Source: Paraphysomonas bandaiensis (Eukaryota > Chrysophyceae). Taken from it: 45,173 nt of DNA. The notes beneath the pieces are model-generated. The model was not told the DNA's origin. It made no database searches and saw only the letters and a list, made by a program, of their open reading frames with translations. The stretch covers positions 1-45,173 of the forward strand of contig CBFFRP010000088.1 in NCBI GenBank assembly GCA_965644295.1, in the 5' to 3' direction. Below are positions 10,928 to 21,513 of this stretch, one piece after another; positions within the stretch are counted from its first letter, which is position 1; each line of letters starts with the position of its first letter. Made by a program: the position numbers and the translations under genes.

Positions 10928-11614
10928 ATGACTAGCCAATATACCCCCCCTGCAATAACTCTAAAGCATGAGCTCGTTCAGTCCACCGACATGGATCGAA
11001 GGAAAAGCAACCCATTAGGCGATACTTTTAAGTTAACAGTATCATCACATGAAGTTGATCGACCTACTACTGGAATTGTTGCTACGGAGTCACTTATAAT
11101 GCACCCGCCATCATATTCTGATTTCTTTATTGACGGTAAGAGTGCTGGTGAAGTGGATGATGTCTCGATATTAGAAGATTGGCTCTTACATATAGATGAT
11201 CTTATGGATAAGGCGAAAACAGAACCAGGTGGGATATTGACTTATATGTTTGTGAAATTTAACAGGCTTGTAGGTCTTGAGGTGGATGATTTTGATATAG
11301 CAATGCTCTGGATTCGTAAATCAACCATATTCTGCACATTAGGCCGGTATGTTGAGGCGAAGGAATGTGCACAAAAGAGTCGGTCCATAAAGGAAAGTCC
11401 GATGGGGTTATATCGACTAGCATGCGCACAATACTGCCTTAATGAATTCGATTCGGCGCTAAGCACTCTATTAGAGGCCAACGATATGGATGGTAGCAAT
11501 AAGTATATTGAACGTGCTCTGCATGTTGTTATTGCACGAATGAAAAGTAGGAAAGATAGACCAGATGTGAAGGACGAAGATGAAGAAGATGATGACGACT
11601 TCTTTAATACATAG
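10928..11614 (+). CDS. TPR-like helical repeat protein with acidic tail
   Basis: Single exon, 228 residues, ATG in the context ACACCATGA. Residues about 125-205 form two or three tetratricopeptide-like helical pairs: AMLWIRKSTIFCTLGRYVEA, then SPMGLYRLACAQYCLNEFDS with the small-residue/aromatic spacing of TPRs, and ALSTLLEANDMD. The protein ends in an acidic patch (DEDEEDDDDFF). TPR proteins are protein-protein adaptors, often for chaperones or complex assembly; partner and location cannot be told from sequence. The N-terminal 60 residues look unstructured. It is divergent from the coiled-coil gene. Confidence 0.75.
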   Translation: MTSQYTPPAITLKHELVQSTDMDRRKSNPLGDTFKLTVSSHEVDRPTTGIVATESLIMHPPSYSDFFIDGKSAGEVDDVSILEDWLLHIDDLMDKAKTEPGGILTYMFVKFNRLVGLEVDDFDIAMLWIRKSTIFCTLGRYVEAKECAQKSRSIKESPMGLYRLACAQYCLNEFDSALSTLLEANDMDGSNKYIERALHVVIARMKSRKDRPDVKDEDEEDDDDFFNT

Positions 11615-12326
11615 TACTTTTCTTGTGTGTCATATTATTTGCTAATGTCATGGCTTCTACTATGTTCGATGTTATTAGGTATTTGATCGTGGGTTATGTA
11701 TGTATCCGAACTCATCTTCTGACGTTGTGTTACTTAGTGTACTCCGTTCCAAGTCTAGCAGTTTGTCTACTGCAATTTTCTAAATATTAATAATGACACT
11801 TAGTAATATTAGTAATTATCATTATCATGAGACCAGAATTTGCTTGGTTGTATTATCCTCGGCCTTAACTATAGTACCCACAAGTTTGGCTGGTTAGAAA
11901 CCTAATTGGAATAAATCTATTCATAAACAATAGTGTTCATACTTCGGTAAACATTGAGAATATAATATATTAAAAAGATGTCTTGAACAGGGTAATCATA
12001 ATAGTCAACAACTCGAACTGCTTAATCAGTAGAAAAATAGATAACGCGCCCGCAGATATATCTTCATGACTAGAGATCTAAAATGGAATCTACGCAACTG
12101 TTTAACTACTGAATAACAATACTACCATATTGCAATATATCGTTGGGTCGATTTAAGAACGCCACTAATATTATTAGTGAGACACATTCTATAACAATAG
12201 TTTCGCAATATGTTGTTCCCTAACCCAGGCTCACATCATCGAGGTGAATCCCTACATATCGTAATATTCTGGTATGCATCATTAATACCATCCACCAATT
12301 CATTCAGTCGAGATACGCTTATAGTG
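11615..12326. other. Non-coding spacer, nothing recognised
   Basis: AT-rich sequence downstream of the TPR-like gene. No convincing exon, repeat or RNA gene was seen on either strand. Confidence 0.5.
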
Positions 12327-12601
12327 TCATTGTAATGGGCTCCTTTTGTAGAGGCTCGTCACCATCATCGGGAGCAATGATCCACACAAGGCCCCTATAA
12401 CGACATTCATCACGATGCTTCGAATGATACGGACACCCCCCTCTGCGGCCAAGAGGACCACGTCAGTGGCGATCACCTGCTCCTGAAGGTTCATAACTTT
12501 TCCACGTACACTCTCAGCTGTCTTCTACCGGAGTGTGGTTTTGTCTCATGATGGAAGCATATTCTTCAGAACTGACTTCTAATTCAATCAATCATATGAT
12601 G
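12327..12601 (-). pseudogene. Possible decayed gene fragment, unknown family
   Basis: From an ATG at 12494 a 55-codon frame runs to TGA at 12329-12327, and it is open for ten further codons upstream. It reads VIATDVVLLAAEGGVRIIRS and then VMNVVIGALCGSLLPMMVTS: amphipathic followed by hydrophobic, with third-position GC higher than the surroundings. Directly upstream, in another frame, is IELEVSSEEYASIMRQNHTP and then a stop, consistent with one frameshift in an older reading frame. I do not recognise the family. It could also be chance. Confidence 0.25.
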
Positions 12602-13582
12602 TTATGAACGTCAATGGATTCCAGCAATCTTATATGCTGAGTCTGGCTGACTGACTGACTACTCGTTGCATGACTATGATACTATCGTTGAATGTTGAAG
12701 AAGTAAGACTAGAAGTTGAAGAGGAGAAACGCAAGGCTGAAAAGGAGTGGGAATATATCCTTATTAGATCTGCGCTTATGCTCTTCAACTTCGTGTCTAA
12801 ACCTTTCGAATTATTTCACCATAAGTGCTTCATCTCGTTTCGAAATATACATATATACATAGTTATATATATACAGAGAATACTCTGTGAAGTATTAAGT
12901 CGACACCTCCGTTCGTACTAGAGGCACCATACCCATGGATAGACAGAACTGAGAGCCACCTTATACAGAACTTTTTTTCTTTTGCTGTTGGCGCCGAGCG
13001 TTGGCGCCGAGAAAAACGATAGCGCACCACAAAACATGATCGTTGGAGGTAAGAGTGTACCCATTCCATTGTCTATTGTGGTGTCTCTGTATATCTACAG
13101 GCTGCTGCATTTGATGGTTGATCCTGAAGCACAAGCGCATTGGACAGCTTGTATGACTCCATTGGATCGTTGCGAATTAGATCAACCGAACCACACAAAC
13201 CCCCTTGACGTGTTGGCTCAATTGTACAACGATCTCAAAAGATACATACAGTCAGCTCGTGTTGAGCTGACGGACATGTACCATGGAAGAAGTCGTCATC
13301 AAAACGGAAGTCGTCACCATAAAAAAACCTGGTTTTGTTGCCAAAAACGGGGGAGTTTGTACGAAAATCTAGGTTTAAAAAAACGGGTTTTAGATAGTAA
13401 AACCATGGTTTTATACTTAAAAACCTGAGTCTTTCTTTAAACTTTCGTATACTCCACTCCAATATGGCAAGTTATTGAGCTTAAGGCTGGAAAACTTTCA
13501 ATTATCACAGTACCAATAGATAATTATATAAAAAGCCTTGTTATTACATAACGCTCTCTAACAAAAGTTCTACATAACGCTA
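12602..13582. other. Weak ORFs only, no supported gene
   Basis: Two plus-strand stretches have coding flavour: a charged helix EEVRLEVEEEKRKAEKEWEY near 12697-12756 and a segment DPEAQAHWTACMTPLDRCEL near 13119-13178 followed by PLDVLAQLYNDL. They lie in different frames and no clean splice model joins them. They may be remains of a repeat-associated gene. Beyond 13310 the sequence turns into the AGGTTTT-rich repeat described separately. Confidence 0.3.
13298..13440. repeat. AGGTTTT/GGGTTTT-rich flank, left
   Basis: This stretch has many spaced AACCTGGTTTT, ACGGGTTTTAG and AAACCTG motifs. It begins with CAAAACGGAAGTCGTCACCA, which resembles CAAAACGAGATTCGTCACCA at 14698-14717 on the other side of the pogo/Tc5-derived gene, in direct orientation. 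A similar run lies at 14600-14690. These may mark the ends of the insertion that carries that gene, but target-site duplications were not identified. Confidence 0.45.
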
Positions 13583-14466
13583 TTACAGTGTAGAATTAGA
13601 TTTTTGCACGGAGAAAAATTGCTGTATTGTTGGTTGTGACGAAGATTTGGCGCGCTCCTCTAAGTAACTTTTAGTCAATTCGGAAACGGTCTTAATCCAC
13701 AGGTAGTGCAAGGCAGCAGCATTTTCATGACTACTTCTTTGCACGATGAAGTCGTATACAACACTCATGGCATCATTGAACTGATTTAAACTTACCGTCG
13801 ATGTTGTGCTACTGTCAACATTTGTGTCAGCTTGATCATCGTCATCGTCTACCGTAGCTGTTGATGGAGAAATAGGTAAAGCTTCAAAGCATTCCTTCTC
13901 CGATGCGTCAGCTTCGCTGATTTCATTAGCTTCTCCATGCAAATTAACATGAACAAATTTGTTCCGACTCTTCAATACATTGTGTAACCAACCAGATGAA
14001 GCTTGAAATGAATTGAGGGTTTTTTCATCATCCGCGTATACTATCTATACAGCACAATATTAGACATGCGTATTTCTTGCTTCTTAATCTTGTAAACCTT
14101 TGCATAGTCCTTAGCCTTCTGCTTGAGATAGAACCAGCTCAAACCGCATTTATCGGAATTATAGTTTTCCTGGTGAAATGTAATGTACTCAACAAGCATT
14201 GCCTCCACCTCAGGAAATGAACCCTTCTTTTGTTTCTTGCGGCCTGTGCAAGTTTCATACTTCAGATTACCATCATTCCAGGCTTTCATCCAATTAGAGA
14301 ATGCTGCACGACTGAAAATATTCTCCTTATAAGCAACGAATTGACTGAATGATTTGAAATGACCGTCTTTATATTCTTTCACAAAGTTGCATTTCTCCAC
14401 ATCCGAGTAACTTCTCAAGGATTTCTTGCGCTTGGTACCAATGCTGCACTTCTCTGACATCACCAC
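13583..14466 (-). CDS. Pogo/Tc5-type transposase-derived protein lacking the DDE domain, with C-terminal PIP box
   Basis: Two exons, 14466-14098 and 14044-13583, join across a 53-nt intron in phase 0 to give 276 residues. Residues about 20-70 form a first helix-turn-helix (YSDVEKCNFVKEYKDGHFKS and AFSNWMKAWNDG). Residues about 80-150 are a CENP-B/Tc5-type second helix-turn-helix: FPEVEAMLVEYITFHQENYN, then across the intron FQASSGWLHNVLKSRNKF and LHGEA. In full transposases the DDE integrase fold of roughly 200 residues follows. Here there is only an acidic, Ser/Thr-rich stretch (DDDDDQ) and a short helical segment. The end reads QPTIQQFFSVQ, a consensus PCNA-interacting box (Q-x-x-I-x-x-F-F); PCNA binding by the C terminus is documented for pogo transposase. 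It may be a domesticated DNA-binding protein or an internally deleted copy with intact frame; sequence alone cannot decide. Confidence 0.75.
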
Positions 14467-14589
14467 ATATAGCAGATGAAGTAATGGAAGTATGTGTAAG
14501 TATATGGAAGTGTATGTAATGAATGAGACATTCCTGTTTATTGTAGTCTCTGCACGTATCTCGTACTGTGTATATGATATTATGATACT

Positions 14590-14717
14590 TAAATATCACC
14601 AAAAATAAGGTTTTCATATAAAAATCATAAAAAGTAGGGTTTTAAACAAAAAATATGGGTTTTATGCAAAAAAGCCCGTACCAAGCAACATACCAGCCAA
14701 AACGAGATTCGTCACCA
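14590..14717. repeat. AGGTTTT/GGGTTTT-rich flank, right
   Basis: Spaced AAGGTTTTC, AGGGTTTTAA and TGGGTTTTATG motifs precede CAAAACGAGATTCGTCACCA, the partner of the direct repeat at about 13298. It stands immediately upstream of the pogo/Tc5-derived gene. The motif resembles telomere-type G/T repeats only superficially because it is not tandem. Confidence 0.4.
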
Positions 14718-14729
14718 CAGAGACGACTG

Positions 14730-14884
14730 TACATACATACATACATACATACATACATACATACATACATACATACATACATACATACATACATACATAC
14801 ATACATACATACATACATACATACATACATACATACATACATACATACATACATACATACATACATACATACATACATACATAC
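14730..14884. repeat. (CATA)n tetranucleotide microsatellite
   Basis: About 38 perfect ACAT units, uninterrupted, located 300 nt upstream of the RING-H2 gene start. It has the same unit as the arrays upstream of the MaoC-like and carrier genes, in the opposite orientation relative to the downstream gene. Confidence 0.97.
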
Positions 14885-15183
14885 GATGAAAGTTCTCGCA
14901 CAAGTGAGGAAATCTACTGGAATTTATCTCTCCTATCTACTCTCTGTATTGGTATACTACAGCAGTATCATCTGTCTATATCTCTGTATATATGTATATG
15001 TATGTATACGTACATACATCTATATAATCACACTGCTCTCGCTATCTCATCTATAGGATACTTCAGTAGACAATTCACTTCTCCTACTCACACTTCACAC
15101 AGTCTTATTACACACCATAACTATGATAGTATTATAGTATTATCAGTGTATTATCAGTGTAGTATTATAGTGATATAGTGAGG

Positions 15184-18100
15184 ATGTTATCTATATATAC
15201 ACACCCTTCTATACATTCACTTGAAACTCATCTAACGAACCACATTCATACCCTTCTCTCCTTATTAACACATGAGCAAAAGGAGTTTATCACTATGTAT
15301 TATATGCTACTATTTCCTGCATGTATATGTGGACTCATCTCATTGGCTAGCATTTTCCATAAGAAATTTCCACACACTTCCTCACTTCTATGGAATGAGA
15401 AACATGTCCCATTAAGCCTTCTAATGGCCTGGTTGTTATCCCTTTGGGTGTCTGACTTATCCATAAGAGTCTCTTATGTACGGATACATATGGATATGCA
15501 TCTATCTGCTGTATATAGAGATCCTGCGTTCTTCCTCCAGTTCATGATTGTCTCGTTTGTCCCAATAGTTATGATGAGAGGATTGAAAGTACTAGTAAAG
15601 TATAGTCTGTTTCATTCATATCACAATCATTGTAAGTTTTTATCAGATTATTCGACAATATTTCCACTTTTACTTCAATTAACTGGCATGCATATATCAG
15701 CCTATTGCATTCTGTTGTCACAAGTGGATCCGATATCACACTTAAAGAGACTATGTTTCCTACTTGGTGTTGGTGTGGCTGCTGTCTCTCTGCAAGGTAT
15801 GGGTATGTTGTTTGGGGTACCCGTTTTCCATACATTGGGGGTTTATTCTGGGGAGGTATTTGGAGTTATCACTAGAGCTACACTTATCCCTCTCTCTCGT
15901 TTATTATGGAAGTGGGCAGTGAAAGTAAGCAGAATATCAAACTATTTCGTTTCGAAGTTGTACGTGGGGATTACATATCTGATGCCTTTTGTTTGGAATA
16001 CGTGTATTCACCTATGGGATAATGTCTATGTCAGCCTTTGCAGCGTACTTGCTTGCGCCAAACATATACTTGACTTCGTGATATCTGATGTGCTCATGAC
16101 TCTATGGGTTGCCGTGCAGCCACTTGTAAAATTTACTTTCCACCATATCAAGATATTTTTCATTTTTGTTTGGAATATATTGAATTCCTGTATTCAAGTA
16201 TTGATTTCTAAGTTCTCTATGATATGGTCCACAGCAATTGGTGCTGCGGCAACCATAATACGCAGTATTCGTCGTATGTGCAAATTAGCTTATGTATTCA
16301 TGTCAAGTGTATTGCGTTGGATATGGACGTTTGGTTTAGTTCCCGCTGGGAAAGTAACTTATTACTGTATGACCAACATCTATGAATTCCTCAGGCTAGT
16401 ATATGCCAGCGTATCTTTGCTCTGGACCAGTATTCTCCGCCCACTATTATGTTGTTGCTATGATTGTATTTTCAGGGCATTCAGATTGATGTATTCTGGA
16501 TTCAAACTGTTTTATCATGCTGTACAGTTAGTGTGGAGTGGAGCATATGACTGCTACGTAGTTCTCCGTCGAGCGAGTCATGTATTCCTTGTTTATTTGT
16601 GGGTTGCTCTTGATCTAATTTATTACCACACGTGGGAGTCGTATGGTGAACCTCTTGTATATATACTGTTGGAATGGCTGCAGCTTTTATGTTGTAAAAT
16701 TGATGCCAAGGTCAAAGCACTTTTTAGGCTCATAAAGCTGGGCGTAGCTTTAATATGGGAGCAGATAAGGAGAAAAATTTTGGGGCCTGTTACTATAGTT
16801 GTCATATCGACATTGGAATTTATCAGACGTGTCTCGTTTGGAACCATTATATTCATATTTGGGTTGCTGTTTTGCTACAATGCGTGCATTGCTTTGGTCC
16901 ACACAGATAGGCCTACACCTTTAGTGAATCTTTCCGGTTTTGTCTTGGGTGGTTACAGTCACATAGTGGTGAGTGCAATGCTCCTGTCTCCATTAATTCC
17001 GCATCGCGAGATACGTGAAGCTATTCAATCACTGTCCTTCTCGTGTTATCGGTACATTGATTTGGGGGTGGGAAGCGTTGGGCTTGCCGCGGTACGTACG
17101 ATCGTATGGGCATGGGGACTTGCGTTAAATTCCGTTATGCTCATGATGGGGACTCTATGGAAGTCATTCTTTGATGCTATTGATAGAGGATTGCGATGGA
17201 TTCTAGCAGTGGTCACCAGGATCATGAAGATGGTGAAAAGCTGGATTATCGAATCTGCGTATTGGCGAGCCTCCAGGGCTGTGAAGGCGCTTTGGACGAG
17301 CCCATACATGTCCCTCGTGGCATCAATTTTTCTCTTCTGTACTGCTGTCTCGATGCACAGGAGTAAGGAATACATAGCGTCCATACCGTATCACATCGCC
17401 TATCTACATCCCAGTACTACTTTTCATTTTACCGAATATATTGGTGCATTTTACACCCTCGGAGCATATGTAAATATCAAAGGAGATATTACGCATCATG
17501 GTATAGTAGTGTTGAACTTTACCCACTATTTGACTTCAGTGTCTACGCCTTGGGTTACTACGGCACTGTCGTATAGTGTATTTTCACTACCACAAGAATA
17601 CACTTTTGGATGGAGTTTTTATCTCATGCACATTGCTGCTAGTTTTGTTTCTAAAGCAATTGACGCTGATCCTAGGTTTTTAGCGAGAAGCACTACAAAA
17701 TCTCTTTACTTCCCACTTTTATTTTTCAATATCTTTTCGTTTACTTTGCATTCTATCGGGTTACCTAAGCTTGTGGTGTATATGTTAGGAGTCACAGGAA
17801 TTGTAAGTGTAGGGCAGGTAGCAATTTCGGCGTTTTTTTTTCATTTACTACTAATGGCCATTGTGATTGGCTTTGAGGTCTGGAGAAGGGCGTATGTACC
17901 TTCCCTTTCTGCATGGCGCAGGCTACGTGCAAGAAGCCGGAACAGAGATGGTCGTAGGAGACCTTCAAGTACGCCTCGGGCTAGAGGTAGTAAGTCGAAA
18001 TTGCTTACTACATCGAACCCGATTGTGAAGTATCATTGTCCAGAATGTGTTATTTGCCTAGATGATTTCAATGAGTCAATTGACCAGAGTCCCCATGAGG

Positions 18101-18258
18101 CGAGCGATTCCGCTGCTGTTTACCTTCCCTGTGGACACAGATTTCACAGCTGTTGTGTTAATGAATGGCTAAGAGAGCATAACCTATGTCCAACATGTAG
18201 AGAAAGCGTGGAAATTGAGAATACTGTCACTGCTTCATTGAGACATACATTTATGTAA
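15184..18258 (+). CDS. Large multipass membrane protein with C-terminal RING-H2 finger (probable E3 ubiquitin ligase)
   Basis: Single exon, 1024 residues. The frame opens six bases earlier with GTG; the ATG at 15184 is taken as the start. Most of the chain is hydrophobic segments spaced by short basic loops, more than ten possible membrane spans. Several have a repeating Trp-rich amphipathic pattern (residues about 230-560) that may be re-entrant or peripheral helices. A basic, Ser/Arg-rich stretch (about 910-945) leads to a RING-H2 finger at about 955-1003: CVICLDDF, then LPCGHRFHSCCVNEWL and CPTCR, with all eight metal ligands in C-C-C-H-H-C-C-C order. Membrane RING-H2 proteins usually transfer ubiquitin at the ER or endosome. 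The membrane region matches no family I can name; lack of introns over 3 kb is unusual here. A CATA array and ATTATAGT-type short repeats precede the gene. Confidence 0.85.
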   Translation: MLSIYTHPSIHSLETHLTNHIHTLLSLLTHEQKEFITMYYMLLFPACICGLISLASIFHKKFPHTSSLLWNEKHVPLSLLMAWLLSLWVSDLSIRVSYVRIHMDMHLSAVYRDPAFFLQFMIVSFVPIVMMRGLKVLVKYSLFHSYHNHCKFLSDYSTIFPLLLQLTGMHISAYCILLSQVDPISHLKRLCFLLGVGVAAVSLQGMGMLFGVPVFHTLGVYSGEVFGVITRATLIPLSRLLWKWAVKVSRISNYFVSKLYVGITYLMPFVWNTCIHLWDNVYVSLCSVLACAKHILDFVISDVLMTLWVAVQPLVKFTFHHIKIFFIFVWNILNSCIQVLISKFSMIWSTAIGAAATIIRSIRRMCKLAYVFMSSVLRWIWTFGLVPAGKVTYYCMTNIYEFLRLVYASVSLLWTSILRPLLCCCYDCIFRAFRLMYSGFKLFYHAVQLVWSGAYDCYVVLRRASHVFLVYLWVALDLIYYHTWESYGEPLVYILLEWLQLLCCKIDAKVKALFRLIKLGVALIWEQIRRKILGPVTIVVISTLEFIRRVSFGTIIFIFGLLFCYNACIALVHTDRPTPLVNLSGFVLGGYSHIVVSAMLLSPLIPHREIREAIQSLSFSCYRYIDLGVGSVGLAAVRTIVWAWGLALNSVMLMMGTLWKSFFDAIDRGLRWILAVVTRIMKMVKSWIIESAYWRASRAVKALWTSPYMSLVASIFLFCTAVSMHRSKEYIASIPYHIAYLHPSTTFHFTEYIGAFYTLGAYVNIKGDITHHGIVVLNFTHYLTSVSTPWVTTALSYSVFSLPQEYTFGWSFYLMHIAASFVSKAIDADPRFLARSTTKSLYFPLLFFNIFSFTLHSIGLPKLVVYMLGVTGIVSVGQVAISAFFFHLLLMAIVIGFEVWRRAYVPSLSAWRRLRARSRNRDGRRRPSSTPRARGSKSKLLTTSNPIVKYHCPECVICLDDFNESIDQSPHEASDSAAVYLPCGHRFHSCCVNEWLREHNLCPTCRESVEIENTVTASLRHTFM

Positions 18259-18783
18259 CGTTTTTCTTGTATATATAGATTAGTTCATAGTGCTGGAGTG
18301 AGAATTGCTCTTTCCACACACATTTGTAAAGTAGTATGTGTTCACCGGACTTCTTTGGACTGGGGTAGTAATAATTTCAATTTATTTTAGCACTCCTCTC
18401 TCTGGATATGACTAGTGTTATTATCATAGTAGTACTACAGAGGTCGTAAATGAAGCTTCTTTCCAGCTTCCCGGCGAATTGTAAACTCTGTCTTTCAGTT
18501 TCAGAATGAACCCAATTAAAGTTTGAACCTTTAACTTATTATCATGTGTAAGCGTTTGATTGGTGACAGCAGTCACCGGTAGCGAGCAAGAGTATGACTT
18601 CTCGACGTTTAGAGCTACTCAAGTTTTACGCACGAATTGCCGCCTCTGAAATGAAAAGACAGGTGTGCAAGTTATGTTGGTAGCTATTATATAGTTATAT
18701 ATGACGCAGTTTAGTAGAGGATATTAAGTGGGACAGTATACATCAAAATTCTTATAACTAATATCTAATATAGACTTTTTTGT
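18259..18783. other. Non-coding spacer
   Basis: About 525 nt between the RING-H2 gene and the transposon-like block. A stretch near 18450-18497 (TGAAGCTTCTTTCCAGC then CCCGG) resembles 26424-26450 downstream of the carrier gene, so a small dispersed repeat may be present. No gene is visible. Confidence 0.45.
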
Positions 18784-18804
18784 CATCGGTGGGTCGAATT
18801 TAGT

Positions 18805-19107
18805 ACCTATAGGTCGCTCGACCTACCTATAGGTCCATCGCAGGTACCTAATAGGTACCTACCTAATAGGTACCCACCTATAGGCATGCCTAAGGACCCT
18901 ACCTATAGGTAGGTACCTAGCTGTCACTACCTATAGGTATACCTAGCTACCCTGCCTATAGGTGATAAGAGTTAGGCACCTACCTATAGGTACCTCAAGT
19001 CCCACCTATAGGTATCGAAGGATTAGGTACTATCTATAGGTAGTGCTTCTCGCTGCCTATAGGTATAAGACGAAAGACCTGTAGGTACCTGAGTTCTGAA
19101 CCTATAG
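18805..19107. repeat. ACCTATAGGT palindrome cluster, left
   Basis: About nine near-exact copies of ACCTATAGGT or GCCTATAGGT plus variants such as ACCTAATAGGT, spaced 15-40 nt and often nested in GTACCTATAGGTAC. The unit is its own reverse complement, so the cluster has no orientation. Confidence 0.95.
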
Positions 19108-19413
19108 AGAATTGGCAACGCAGCGGTGAAGAGTATAATGTATCTATTATTATTAGATTATTTCTATATATGTATATATATACACCATTACTAAACAAGT
19201 AGACTGTGCATTCTACAATCAACAATAAGCACGCGATGTTAATAATGTGTCATTGCCATTATCAGACGAGTTACCAGTGACGTGCTGTAATCAGTACAGG
19301 AATTGCTATCACATTCTGAGGAGTCACTGCTGCCATTCTCATTGTTGGCGTCTGAATCCAACGCCTGGCTGTGTCCTCGTAACTGTGCGTAGCATACTAT
19401 ACACTCATACACT

Positions 19414-19524
19414 ATACCCCTGTACTGTGTACTTGTGTACCCCTGTACTGTGTACTTGTGTACCCCTGTACTGTGTACTTGTGTACCCCTGTACTGTGTA
19501 CCTGTGTACCCCTGTGCTGTGTAC
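19414..19524. repeat. 23-bp minisatellite, about five copies
   Basis: Tandem units of TACCCCTGTACTGTGTACTT plus GTG, about 4.8 copies with a few substitutions in the last two. It sits inside the transposon-like block, between the left palindrome cluster and the broken coding region. Confidence 0.9.
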
Positions 19525-19697
19525 TACCGTACGAAGGATATCACCACTATCCAACTTCGAGGAACAAGTACTACTATGCTGAAGTGAAGAGTGAAGTGTG
19601 AGGAAGTGTCTCCGTTAGTATGATTCGGAGAGTATGTGAATATTTGAATTTCAAACATGTGATGCCATCGTGACTCAATGCCACAATTTACTGTGAG

Positions 19698-20059
19698 ATG
19701 CCCGCGAAAACAAACTGCATCTGCTGCGCCTGCAAGAGCTCAGAAACAGCCCTGTCAACAGTGATCCATCGTGAACGACAACTTCGGCGCCGGACAGTCA
19801 GATGCTTCACCTCGAGAAGCCAGGATGCCTCCATATAACTCTTCGTCCAACTGGACAATTTACAAGAGTTTCAGGAACAAGAAAGTCCAGTCCAGGATAT
19901 TGGGCACGGTTCTCACGGCGAATGAGCTTATCATCGGACGCCAGAGCGCCGAAAAACTGTTCACACTTCCACGCTTATCACAAAGAGATGATGTATGAAC
20001 GCCTCTTTGTTATACTGGACACAGGAGATGTAGTTTCAGTGGAAGAGCACTTTGACTAA
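19698..20059 (+). pseudogene. Broken coding region inside the transposon-like block (N-terminal part)
   Basis: From the ATG at 19698 the frame starts with a cysteine cluster (CICCACKSSETALSTVIHRE), then meets a stop after about 46 codons. Overlapping frames carry on with coding-like text: QLDNLQEFQEQESPVQDIGH and, in another frame, MYERLFVILDTGDVVSVEEH to a stop near 20059. The switches between frames suggest accumulated indels. The family is not recognised; position between the palindrome arrays suggests a transposon-encoded protein. Confidence 0.4.
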
Positions 20060-20514
20060 CTGATTCAGTTGATTCTGCTGGTGATTTCAAAGGAGGGGGT
20101 TGCAACTCAAGCTTCTCATAACAAGGTTATCCATGTTGTTTTCTCTGCCACATATCTTGAATTATATATAGCATTACATATTATCATATATTGTATACCC
20201 TCATATCATCATATACCATCCTTCTATTATCATATGTATTAATATATCGTACATCGTTATATTATACATATCATATCATTGTATTAGATATCTCTTGTGC
20301 ATTTTGAACAACCATATCAAATATTATGATATCGTATAACATATATCTTATACCATTCATTATTGTATCATTATGTTATATATATATGTATATCATATCA
20401 CACAGCACAGCATATCATATATATCGTGCAGCATCACATTTTACAGTGCCCTGTCATCTGCTACTATTATATATTATTGTGAATAACACACTAGTAGGAA
20501 TTCTTTCTCGCTTC

Positions 20515-21294
20515 TAAAGAAGGTGCATTGCAAGCTAATGAAAAATTGTTAGCAAGTGAGGTAGTATCTGCATTTTCGGCGTGCAAGTATATACTGCTCA
20601 TATTGTTTACTTTTTTCTAATAATATCATTGCAGGTATGTAATGAAGTATATTCGCAAATTGTCGTGCAATTTGAAAACCAAGATTAGATGTTGTCACAC
20701 CAAGTTGTTTTCGGAACAGTCTTCGTGGGCGACTGTATCATTTGGACGGGAATTAGCCCAAGCATTGGAGAATGGTAAGTATTTATTATTGCGACAATTG
20801 ATGTCATATATATATTCTATTGACAAGGTATTAGTCCACGATAACATCCAGTTGAAAACGAGGGGTCGTGTATGCAGACTGCTATTGAGGCAGTATGCAT
20901 CATGATTGGAGCTTACGACTTCGACGAAAACGAAGGTCCTGGGGCCTTTATGGACCAGACGAGCACAATGGTTGAGTCAACGGCTCAACAAATGCTTTTA
21001 GGTCCTCCACGAGAAGTGTGGACGTCGGAGATTTGCTCCAGAGCGACCGACGGTATGAATCCTATTCGCGATTCCCGGCGTGAGCTGGTGATAAATGACA
21101 GTGATTTGAATTTTTTCAAGAATGCAAGGTTACTATGGTTCAAACGTTGGGGTATTGTTCAAACGTTCAAGAAGCCGAATAAGGAAGATGATGGTCTGAA
21201 CATTGACGATACAGTCAATGACGATACTTCCCTGTTAACTTCAGATTGCTTGGCGGTGAAGACTTCTGAAGTGCACAATGCTTCTGCTTCTTAG
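20515..21294 (+). pseudogene. Broken coding region inside the transposon-like block (C-terminal part)
   Basis: Coding-like segments occur in succession: KEGALQANEKLLASE to 20560, a possible intron to 20634, then a frame reading SEQSSWATVSFGRELAQAL and DKVLVHDNIQLK to a stop at 20903-20905. A second frame from about 20890 continues MIGAYDFDENEGPGAFMDQ, FKNARLLWFKRWGIVQTFKK and ends at 21294. The change of frame around 20890-20905 needs a one- or two-base indel, so the copy is probably inactive. I cannot name the family with confidence. Pairing with the left palindrome array suggests a transposon-encoded gene. Confidence 0.5.
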
Positions 21295-21513
21295 CAGGTG
21301 ATTAGGAGCTAGTTAACGCTTTGGTTCATAGTTGTCGTGGTATGTATATTGTTGGTTCTAGGTATTAATTGCCGTTAATTTTTACTCTGTACTATGTGTT
21401 ATTTTAATTGAATACATACTTTGTCTTTTCATTCATGATGCAGATCTGCAGTATTTCCTACTTGTAATGTATAATGTATATATTATACTTTGTTTATTAT
21501 TGTTAATTATAGT

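Noticed and set aside
12982-13428. 148-codon plus-strand ORF as a gene
   Set aside because: It combines unrelated composition blocks, runs into the AGGTTTT repeat, and only a short internal stretch looks coding.
13340-13430. Interstitial telomere repeats
   Set aside because: The GGGTTTT-like motifs are irregularly spaced and not tandem.
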